Origin: Lamellibrachia columna
Taxonomy: Eukaryota; Annelida; Polychaeta; Sabellida; Siboglinidae
DNA: 64,000 bases
Direction: 5' to 3'
Assembly (NCBI GenBank): GCA_963662155.1
Contig: OY759271.1
Location: forward strand, 16,480,584-16,544,583
Shown here: piece after piece, positions 23,901 to 35,900 of the stretch
How positions within the stretch are numbered: the stretch's first letter is position 1
Layout of the letters: each line of letters opens with the position of its first letter
The notes under the pieces: model-generated
Databases searched by the model: none
What the model saw: the letters and a program-made list of their open reading frames with translations, nothing else
Told to the model about the DNA's origin: nothing
Made by a program: the position numbers and the translations under genes

Positions 23901-26900
23901 ACATGCCAAGGCCCCAACACTAAAGCAGATGCAACCTGATTCACATGCCAAGGCCCCAACACTAAAGCATATGGGGCTGTGGGTGCTGACGGTGCAGCCA
24001 TGAATAAGTCAAATCTGACTATGATTTCCCCATTTTCAATTTATGCACCATTCTACTTTGAGTTAATTCACTGTTACAGGAAGAGATGGACAGAGATTTT
24101 GCCCTGGCACTTGTCGAGTCAGAGAATCGAATAATGTCCAACTCTACCACGTCTGTTTCTGATCTGCCGCATGATCTCGGTAGGCATGGTTTGGTTGTGG
24201 ATGCCAACAGGGGCGAATTTCCACATCCAAATTTGTTCCAGATGATCCTGATTAGTCTTTTGTCTTCCCATGACAAATGAGAACATAGCTGTAGGAAACT
24301 CATTTTAAAATATTTGTTCTCTCGAATGCTTCGTGCATTTTTAATGAACTCAAGCAATGTTATGCCATGGATTGGTATGTTGATAATAGATTTTTTTAAA
24401 TTTAAATCGGATTTATTTATTTGATTTTTTTTATTTATTTGATTTTTTTTAAATCTGGTATACACAATGTTATAAAATATTTGACTATCAGGCTATCTGG
24501 TGTCAATACAACTGCACAAGTGTGTGCACTTTGTGCTTTTGTATTAAAAAACATGCAAAACTGTGTTAAGTTCATATAAATCAGCGATTAAAAAATTTTG
24601 TTTTCTAGTGATTTAAATCAAATGATTTAAATCAAACAACCCTGGTTGATAATATTGATATCTATTTTAATTTAATATAATTTAATTGTAATTTGTGTGC
24701 TGCTTGATTTATACATATGACTGTTTTAGTCCTTAGCATTAATCCTTAAATTTTTCTTTGAATCGTGCTTTGATTTTATATTCAACTAATTGGTGTGTAG
24801 CATTCAGAATTATATTTTGTAAGTTATAACAGTGTTGATGTAAGAAACAACAATGCTGGTGTTTTAGCTGGCCTTGAGCAAGTGATCGGTGATATTACGA
24901 TGTCTTCATCCTCTGTCAGTGATTGCTGTCCTGTACAGGTGCGAACACGTGGAGCCCATGCATGTGTCAATGGTATGTGCGTTTTCCGTATCTGGGGGAT
25001 GCTCTCAAAACATCCGTGTTCAATACTACGTTCAGCCGATGTTATTTGACATCAGACCCCATGTACCGTAGATGAAACTTTGTAGTACAGTGACCAGTGG
25101 ATACATATCCATGAAATGTCCTCCTCCTTTATGCGGTGACCATCACATACCACACAGGGACGCACAACCTACTGACATCATTATAGCAGAACATAATTTG
25201 TTCCACTTTCATCATAATATGAAATATGATCGGGAAAAAATAAACAATAACAAAATTTGGGGGAAATACATCAATGTACGATGCTAAGTAAACAATCTGC
25301 TAGTCTCCATGAATCCAAATTTGTGTTATAGCCATAGGTAAAACAATTTGTTAAGTTATAATAATTATAGATTTATGCAGTGGCATAGTTATTGTTTTGA
25401 TCACCAGATGGAAGCACTAGTGATATTCTTGTCCAGAGCAATATGAATTTATTAAAGGTTCAGAATCTGATTTTTTTATTGTAAAATAACTTTACTTATA
25501 TTAATTTCAGCAGCAATATGTATATGCATTTTGTATTTCAGTTATGGATTCAGGGAGTGTGGTTTCAGTTACCATCGCAGGAAACACGGTATGTATTGTT
25601 GATCAGTGTCTTCTTTAATACAACAGGATTACCCTCATTTTGGGCACCACTCTGTAGACTTTCACAATAGTAGCCCATGTCTCCAGTAGTGAGCCAGCAT
25701 TTAATTAATAGTGTTCCTATGGCCAGTCATTTTTGCTTTTTGTCGTAATTATGGCCAAAGGCAGTTGTAATGTTGACCTACTTGTTAGCCAGCTTAGCAA
25801 TGGATTCTTACCTGTCCGCAGAGACACTGAACTACACATGTAAGCTGAGGTGTGCGGGTGTGACGTTACTGCCAGCACTAAACCCACGCAAGCTCCTGTC
25901 ATGCACGTCGTGCCGTGGTTAGAACATTGGACTTTCAATCGAGAGGACCAGGGTTCGAATCCTTTTGTAGCCGTTTCGAAATTTTTTTCACTCTACATTG
26001 CCTCAGTTCACTCAGCTGTATAAATGATAGGGGTGACTGTCTGGGATAGTTTTATTATTGTGGTAGTATTACGATTGTTGTATAACTATCGCGATAGTAT
26101 TACGTTAGTTATAAAACTATTGCGATAGTATCACGGAATAGTGAATAGCCAGGAAAACAGTCCCAAATAGTAATTGATGGGTGGCGCTACCGCGTGGCCC
26201 TGGAGGTAGTTATTTAAAAATGCTGAATCCGTGAATGACACTGCTCTAATCGATGATTGTTGAAGTTAGGTCGATAAATAAATAAAATTATCTTACTCTT
26301 GAGTGCCGAATAAGCGTCCTTATACACGTATTTATTTAATGAAAAATTCCACCGTATACGCACCTTATTTGGCACTATACTATTATAAAATTTATTTGTG
26401 CCAGCCTATTTTTTCTGATAACCATGGCAAATTATGCTGGGTATAATTTTTAGGAGAGCAATCGCTCTGACTACCTATTGCTAGCGGTAATCAATCATCC
26501 ACGGAGCAGTTTACCGCTCGCGCTAAAATCGCTTGCTCCCAACTGGAGCTGCATGTGGCTCCCTCTGACGGCTACGTTTTCATCCTTTCGAATGACAGTC
26601 ATGAATTTAGCGGGATCCCATGCTTCTGAGGATCCCAGATTTTGATCCCAAAGCGTTAGACCATTAGATTTCCATGATTAGATGAATCGGTCAGAATCCT
26701 TAGTTCTCAGGAGCTCGACATGGTATATTATTAGTTAAAATGCCATTATTACCGCGTAAACCGACCGTAAATGGCCGTCGTACGCAGCGCCTCAAACCGG
26801 TCATAACCGGCTGGTGGCGGTTTCCCCTGAAACGGTCTTGCGTATCAATACAATTTTAATGTCCATTTAAAAACGGAAAATTTCCTGGTTTTTTGCAGAT

Positions 26901-29900
26901 ATAAAATGCGGTTACTATATCGGCGATGACGCGAATATGCACAAAGTTTATGCATATTCGGCAGAAAAAAATACACGGCGATCCGCATAGTTTTCCAGGG
27001 ATGCCTTGGCTTCACGTCAAGTAAAAAAATTGCTTCGGCGCTGAAAAAAGACAAATATATTAGTGACTTTTTTGCACTGTACTATTGTTTGTTTTGAACA
27101 ATTTGCCCCCTATACTGTTATTCGGCACCATACTATTATTAAATTTGACCGATTTGCCACCATATACTGTCATTTGGCCTATACGTTTATTTGGCACTCA
27201 AGAGTATGTGTTTGCAAAAAAACATATTTACTTCTATGTTTGCAGTGACACGAGTAGCCCCACTGAATTGTTTTTGCCAACTATCATTACTATCGGTAGT
27301 TCAATGTAGTAATGACAATAACTATCGATAGTTCAATTTACTATCGATAGTATTGCATCGCCTATTGCGATGCATCGATAGTTGGATGCATTGTTGCACC
27401 CCTAATAAATGAGTACCTGGCTATATATACAGCGAATTTCCATTTTTTTTCTGGGTGAAAATCATAATTTCTGTGATTCCTGTGAATCCGGTTTAAAAAT
27501 GGGGGAGGAGCCTTCTCCACTCTTCCCGAAACCTCCCGTTGAGATCGGGGATATTGATTTGGTTGCACGTGTAGTTTGCTTTTTGTAAACAAATCTCTCC
27601 AATCAAGATTTAGAACGTTTGCTGTGATTGGTTGATTGCCAGTCAGGTGGAACTTTTTGTCCAATAGGAAGCTTCGCCTCTCACAATCTATATCAAGTGC
27701 TGCCTACCATTATGGGTTTTCCGTAATCATTGTGGAAATTTAACGCCGATTATGGCATTATGGAAACTGTCGTCGTATTACGGAAATAAAAATATCTGAC
27801 TACGGAACATTAATTAAACACTGCTTGTGCTTTAATCCGACATACCCGTTATTACATCGTATCCACCTGCCACTCAACATCTTTGACGCGTGTGGGGAAA
27901 CCCAAAACAAACAGAACTTACATCTTGGAGCAATATGATGACTGACCTGAATACTGAAACAGAGGAAGAATATTTTTTTTCAATCCTAATTTATGTATCT
28001 GATGTACCTGATCTGTGGCCAACCTAATGGTGGATGATACAGGAAATATTATATATGAGCGAAGTCACGAAAAATGGAACAGTTGTGTAAAAATTAGGAG
28101 TGAATAATTTTCTTTCCTAAAATTATTTCTTTCATATAATGTTGTAGTATGGGGGTTGAAAGTGTACCAAGTTGATAAGTAGAAGATAACTTACTGCCTC
28201 GTTTTTATTATATAGGATGATAAAATAGACCATTCACGTTTTTGTGTCGCGTCTGTCACACTTATAAATCTATTTCTCCTGCAAAAGTTTCCGCAATGAT
28301 GATTCTTTCTTTAACTTGGAGAGGTGTATTATGATGGTAGTGATAAGACAAAAATAGAAATGTTAGGTTTTCCATCAAAACTATCGAATGGTAGTGCTGA
28401 CAGTGCAAAATTGTGTCCGTTTTTGAAAATCCAGTTGGAAAAGTTCCACCCAACATAAATTTTTTGGACAGAAATAAATTAACTGTCTGGTTATGTCCTA
28501 CACCTCACACCTCACTCAGCATACCTCACACCTCACACCTCACTCAGTATATCTCTAATGGGGCACTGATTTTCATAGATTCCATTCTACAGGACAAAAA
28601 CCTGTGTGACAGATGCAACATTAATTGTGACAGATGCGACATAAATGACAAAGTTAACCAAATTAATCTTTATTTTCAAACTCTCTCTATACTTGGTTGG
28701 GATGTTGGTTTACATGATTCAGATCACTTTTTCAGAAAATATTATGAAGAAGATTACCTTGATTAACATAGTAATACCTGGAAATCTGACTACATGTAAA
28801 TTGGTATTACCAATCTTCTCATGATGGCATTCAAAGCAGCTATCTTCTTTTCAACGTTTGTGTGCTTGTGACAGGTGCATTGAATGCAATCACTGGACCT
28901 TGGGATCCTCATATTTGGCGGTCGGAATTTCTTGAATATTGTGCCTTGTATCTTGCAAGATTTTGTATGCATCTTCAACTGTCATGCTCAGAAGATACTG
29001 TGCCTTGTGTTCTTTGAAAGCAGCTGACACTGTTTTCCCTGGTACAACTCTGATTATGTCTTCTCTGAAGAAGAAATCCTGGATTTGATTCATCCATAGT
29101 GGGGAAACCCTGCCTTTTCTAAATTTGGCAGTCCCAGAGAGCATGCTAATATCCCTGTACACTTTGCCTCTAGAAACATCCAGTGTCTTAGCCATTTTTG
29201 AGATATTCTTGTATTTTCTTTTGATCCTGAGGGCATGATTTGCTGATGTTTTCTGCCAACATCCCTGTCCATGACCATCCCTTTAAATTTTGGCATTAAA
29301 CTACATTTGGTTTGTGCACTTGTTTTAACCACAATCCCACGTTTCTTGTATGCTTTTCTGGAAGTAGGTGTAGCAGAGAGGATTATAGACTGAAGTGCTT
29401 CTGCTCTGTGTGTTCTGTGTTGTGGCATCCTTTCTAGTAGTTTTCTATGGTAGTAATATCTGAGCTGCCTGCTCGTGGTATTCAGTAATTGGGGACCTTT
29501 TCTTCAGCTACACCTTCTGACATTATCCCATCATCTACATCACCAACAGTGTCTTCTTCTGCCATGCTTTGCTTTACCATCCTTTTTTCCAATCACGCTC
29601 TTTTTCCTTTAATCTATAATTTTTTGACCCGTCAATTGTTTTCTACATCAGTTTCACTTGTTTCTTTGCTCTTCTTGATCTGACTGTCCTTCCCACCCTT
29701 TCCGCTATAATCTTTCTATACTTTGCTGCCTCAGTCTCTCAGCTCTTCGATGTTTCCTCTTTGCACTCTCCGTCAAAGTTAGCCACTTAGCATCCCGGTT
29801 CTTTCGGTGTTGTGTGGCATCCTTTCAAATTTCCTGAAGTTTTTTGTGAATTCTCTTTTAACTTCTCTCTCCGTTTCCTTTGCGCTCTCTTGCTTTCAGC

Positions 29901-32861
29901 CTTTTCACTTCTGCCGGATCAGGATGATCCATTTTGCTGTAAAAATAAAGTAATTTCAGAACGATGTCCAACATGGACAGTGCAACACATTTTTTGAGTC
30001 AGGTATTCAAATATCCTTGCTACTTTGCATCATAATGATAGTTTTACGACAATGAATTTCACTTCCTAATATCATCAGCTCAACCATAATATGATATCAT
30101 AATTTTTTATTTGAAAAACCTCTTATCACTAGCCATTTCACTTTTTAGGCAAGCCAACAAAATTAACAACATATCAGGTTTTATCTTTGTAAACAAAAAG
30201 ATTGTATTGTTCGATAACAAAGTTACGTTATCTAAATGGAACTGATGGCACTTCTCCTTTGAGCCAAATAAATAACGGGATGGTATCATGACACATCAAA
30301 ATCAGTCCAAAACGTGTTCATCTTGAACTTCTATTAAAAAAAACATGTATATATGTCATACACATGGTGTGGGCAGCAAAATCAGATGTACTCATTTAGC
30401 TGGTTGAGGGAGCTAATATTCTGTTCATGCTTCTCCACACAAAAACGTCACGCAAAATACCAGATTTCTTTCATTTGTATGAATTTATTATCAGATCTCA
30501 AATCTGGTTCATTGGTGTCCTAATATATAGTGTGTGAATAGTTTATGTAACATCCGCAGTCGATTTAATAAAAACTGCCTAGTTTTGTTCAAATCATCAA
30601 AAGAATTGACTTTAGTCGTTAGATCTGGTAAAGATCAAAATAGCGGATATCCAAAATGTTAAACACTGTGTGGGTCAATGCTGATCATGGGTGTGATTTC
30701 CATCCTCTCGCAAAGTTACAAAATTTCACCAAGGAAGAAAATCATGATTTTTCAGCATTTTCATTTCACTTGAACAAGCATTAAGTAATTTAACAGTTTG
30801 TCTTATGATTTCACAAAAAGTACATATAAAAGTTGCACAAACGAGCTAGCATGTTGCAGTGGATACTAGGTAGGTTTGGTTTTTCGCAAAATTAATTTGA
30901 AATGAGACTACCAAAAAATCGAATTGAGGAAGCACCTTTAAGATATCTAACTATTTGGGGTTTGTCTTTTGTTTTACATGGGTAATTAGCATAATCTGTG
31001 GTACCATCTGCATGATAAAATAACATTAATAAAACAGCCAATTGTTGGTAAAATGATGATGTACTCATTTAGCTGGTTGAGGGAGCTAATATTCTGTTCA
31101 TGCTTCTCCACACAAAAACGTCACGCAAAATACCAGATTTCTTTCATTTGTATGAATTTATTATCAGATCTCAAATCTGGTTCATTGGTGTCCTAATATA
31201 TAGTGTGTGAATAGTTTATGTAACATCCGCAGTCGATTTAATAAAAACTGCCTAGTTTTGTTCAAATCATCAAAAGAATTGACTTTAGTCGTTAGATCTG
31301 GTAAAGATCAAAATAGCGGATATCCAAAATGTTAAACACTGTGTGGGTCAATGCTGATCATGGGTGTGATTTCCATCCTCTCGCAAAGTTACAAAATTTC
31401 ACCAAGGAAGAAAATCATGATTTTTCAGCATTTTCATTTCACTTGAACAAGCATTAAGTAATTTAACAGTTTGTCTTATGATTTCACAAAAAGTACATAT
31501 AAAAGTTGCACAAACGAGCTAGCATGTTGCAGTGGATACTAGGTAGGTTTGGTTTTTCGCAAAATTAATTTGAAATGAGACTACCAAAAAATCGAATTGA
31601 GGAAGCACCTTTAAGATATCTAACTATTTGGGGTTTGTCTTTTGTTTTACATGGGTAATTAGCATAATCTGTGGTACCATCTGCATGATAAAATAACATT
31701 AATAAAACAGCCAATTGTTGGTAAAATGATGATGTTTGGGATAATACAATGATGGAAATTTTCCAAAAGTAGGCAACTGTTTGTATCTAGTTAATAACAT
31801 GTAATATTACATGGCTCATGTAGTTTTACTTTGTTTTTAGTGTAATCAAGAAAAAAGATAGTTTATAACAGTTTAGTTTACTCACAGGTGACATCATCGT
31901 GCTCATAAAGCAACTCATTTGCAATAATCCAATCTTACTATTTGAAATTGTCCTGGCCTAGTAACTGTTATTCTAAATTAGAATATTTTTCATACCAAAA
32001 CATCTGGACATATGCCATTTATCATATAACTGCAAATAAAATTAATTTAATACAGCAAATTGATCATTCTGTTACATATGTCGCTTATGTCGCATCTGTC
32101 ACAGTGTGACAGATGCAACATTTTGAGGAATTCATAAATCCTTTGCTACTTCATAACACTAACTCACTGATTAATGATTTTGTATCTGTGAATTGCAAAT
32201 GGTTCAAGCTGTGTATAGCATATTTTTTATATTTTTCTCCCTCTTACTTTTCTGGGAAAATAGGGTGTGACAGATGCGACATAAGGGGACGGAATTGTTT
32301 TCACAGTTTTCCACTAAAAAAAATTGTATCACCTACAATGTTTGTTAAATTTCTTTTTGGGGGAATTCAGTTGAGGATGGGTTGTAAGGCCAAAAAAAAG
32401 TTGTAATGTTAATTTAGCCACTTACCTTTTTTTAGATATATCGTGGTACAGCTACCGCCCAAAACTACTGTCTCTTGAAAAACAACGCCAGGTTCCCACC
32501 TCAATAACTCAGCAATGGGTGGGAGTAGACAGTTAATTTTTTTACCCAAATATACCTTGGGGTATATATTCAACACAAAAAAACAAAAGGAGGCATCCAG
32601 ACCTTCGTGTAATTTTTTGTTTTTACACAAGAAATTCCATTGTCGAAAGTTTTTACATTGTATGCAAAAATACCCCAATTTTTAGGCCCTCAAATAGCTG
32701 TATAAGAGGCAAATCTTGATGAAACTTGCCAAAGTTGTCTTTGCTGAAAGATAAGACCATTTTTTATCCCTAACAAAAATTAAAAGGATATTAATCTAAA
32801 CAACCGAACAACAAAGCTCATAAGTTTAGAAAATGAAAGTGTTCCATTTTTCGTGACTTCG

Positions 32862-32916
<55 letters not shown>

Positions 32917-35900
32917 ATATATATATATATGTGTGTGTGTGTGTGCAATGATGTAGAAATTGACAACATTAAATGGGCATGTAGCATGAGAATTTTCTAA
33001 ATTTAATGTTCTGTGGTAAACCAATATTTTGTGATATATGTGAAACTTGTGTGTTTGAAAATCATGTTTTTGCCCTGATTGACTCGGCCACATCAACACC
33101 TCAGAAGCTCCCAGGGAGCACTTGAGACTCCCCCTCTGGACTCCCCCAGCCTCTACTATGCGCTTTAGATGTGGCTTTGCCATACAAATATAATTTCAGG
33201 TTTTTTCTTCTCCACTCTCATCCCTGATATGTGAACGAATAGTGTTCGTGCAGTAATTGCAGCAAGGCTGAATGCTTCCTAGAGAAGTCGAGTTGGTGTT
33301 TGAATGAACAGGTCTGCCAGGGGTGAAGTGTAAGGTGCTTTGAGTGGTCCCAAGGACTGGATACAGGATACTATGTTGTACAAGAACATACCTTCACTTT
33401 GTATGTGTGGCCTCTTGTGGGTGATATCACTGTTAGTGTTAGTGTTAAATGTAGCATATTAAAAATATTAGATTTTGTAATCTGTTATTAGTGAATTGAC
33501 ACTTTCCTTCGTGGTAGAAGATGAATAAGTGGATGAAAGACATGTCATCAATTACTAGTGGATGAAAGACGTCATCAATTACTAGTGGATAGTCACATTC
33601 TAGTACACATCAAGTAGCATCATTGACTTAGGGTTGTCCATGTTGAAGGTCTCATCAGAGAAGGCCTAAAATTAAATGCCCTAAATAGAAGCCAGAACTT
33701 ACCTGCAGTCCAGTCCAAACTAGTAATGAACAACTGTGTTGTGCACCTTTTATATATTTCATCCATCATTTTGTTGCATTGGACAGGCTGAGGTTATTGT
33801 GTACTATTTCTGATAGAAACACCTCCACTATAATGCTATAATTATCTCTTCACGCTATCTACTTTAGTTTTGGTGTTCTCTGGACTACATTCCACCTCCC
33901 CAGCTCACTGCTGGTGTGTCTTCATCTATTTGTTGTTGCTCTGTTGTCATAATAATTGTCCTAATTGGGACTAATTACTGACAGTCGTCTTGTTGCAGAG
34001 ACAAGCGCGTAGTGGCCGGAGACGAGGTGGACGGCGTCACGTTGTCCAACATTACGAGCCTGAACAGAATGATGGCAATGACTACGAGGTACGTCACTCA
34101 CCTCTTCTACCTGGAGTCCAGGTGATTCATCACGTGGGTGCTGCTTTGTTATATGCAGTCAGATCCCAAGGTGCCCAGCATACTTTCCTATATTTTAGTT
34201 GCAATTCCTACATTTTCACCAAATTCCTATATATGTCTAATAATTGTGGAGATTTGTTTTTTTTATGATTCATCACTGCAAAATATTTTTTTTGCTGTAG
34301 AAATCTACATGGCGATTACCACCAGGGAATCTGATTGTGGTATGGTGTGAGTCACACCATATGGTATGGTGTGAGTCACACCATACCACAAACTTTATCC
34401 TTTATCTATTTATGTCACCTCTGACACAGTGTCTTCACCTTTCTTACTTGGCATAATGCAAGCAATCTTGTTCTGGCTTGGTTTCTTGCAATGACAATGG
34501 CACTGTAAATGTCATTACACTGTAAATGTCATTACACTGTAAATGTCATTACACTGTAAATGTCATTACACTGTAGTTCTTTCACAGTCACCGCTGGGTC
34601 TACCGCAAGCTTCTTCAGCTCCTTTACCCTTTTTAATACATGAGCACATGTGTTTCCCGTACAGTTCCTGCTGCGTCTTGGCGAGCAGATTGGCGATGTG
34701 ACTGCCAACACTGGCCTGTGTCGACAACACATTGACCTGTTGCCGCAGCGACTCTTCAGTGGTCCACAGGCAGGTCGTGACATCTCCTGCAACATCTGCA
34801 TGTGTGACTACGAGACGGGGGACAACCTGCGCATGCTACCCTGCTTCCACGAGTTCCATCAGCTGTGCATCGACCAGTGGATACAGGTAGGTCTTTCTTT
34901 CCATAATCACTGATACTCAGGTGTGTAAAATAAAGACAATAATAACGGTCCAGCATGGTATGTACACCAGCTTCCCAGAGAAGCTGAGATTGCGTTGGAA
35001 TGAACAGGTCTGCCAGGGGGTGAAGTGTAAAGCATTTTGAGCAGTCTCAAGAACTGGATACCATGCTGTATAAGAACGTACTTTTAAACCTGCAACAGTA
35101 GATGGATGGAAAGGTATAAATTGTTTATATTTCCAATACATACAATAATTAAAGCCAATACGTACAATAACTATAAAACAAACAAATTATATTTCCACTA
35201 ATTATATTTAATTATTATCTACCTGTAAATAAATGGGTTGCATGACATTTCTTTTGTCTCATTACTATAATGGAGGCATTCAACACATAATGATAATGAA
35301 CAGTTCTAAACCCCTGTAATAATTAATTATAATAAACTGAGTAGTGACCCACAATGATCATTATGGCATTTTCATTAACAAAATATTTGTATTTATTACT
35401 TGCCGGGATCTTAATAAATAATAACTGTAATAAGGCCTTTTTAGCCTTATAAACTCCCTCCTTTATTTGTCCTAATTTACAGATGTGAGAAACATGGCTT
35501 GGTTTGTGTATATATAAATAAATAATTTTTTTTTCTTTTAAAATTTTAATCTGTCCCTCTTCCAGAGATCGTCAAGTTTTTTTAATGCAAGGATGTTTGG
35601 GACTTAGATGGCTGATTGTGGAAGGTCATTCCAGTCCTGAAATATGTGTTGCAAGAATGTATATTTTCTTATGTCAAGTCTGCTGTGTGTTTTGTATAAT
35701 TTATCTTTGGCTGCGTGTGCTTTGAGTGTTAGTTGTGAAGAAATCATCTTTGTTTATGTCATCGATGCCCTGTAGTATCTTGTATGTTTGGATCATATCT
35801 CCTCTCCTCCAGTATACCAGGGATGGCAAATTAAGATGTTTCTATATGTCGATGTATTCTAAGTTTCTAAGTTCTGGAACCAGCTTGGTGGCTCTGCATT

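Larger units (their letters stand above)
28058..32863. mobile_element. 4.8-kb DNA transposon with perfect 24-bp terminal inverted repeats
   Basis: The left end (28058-28081, starting AGCGAAGTCACGAAAAATGG) and the right end (32840-32863) are perfect reverse complements over 24 bp. Both sides are flanked by TATATA-like DNA, and the right side runs into a (TA)n tract, so the target duplication cannot be settled. The element carries six copies of a 16-bp subterminal motif, a broken minus-strand protein gene (28790-29935), and a 673-bp tandem duplication. It sits in intron 6 of the RING ligase gene. The superfamily is not assigned. Confidence 0.78.

Noticed and set aside
23814..24002. Possible extra exon with a 42-bp duplication between ligase exons 3 and 4
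   Set aside because: It has an acceptor-like site, but no donor keeps the phase, and exon 3 to exon 4 joins cleanly inside the helix motif.
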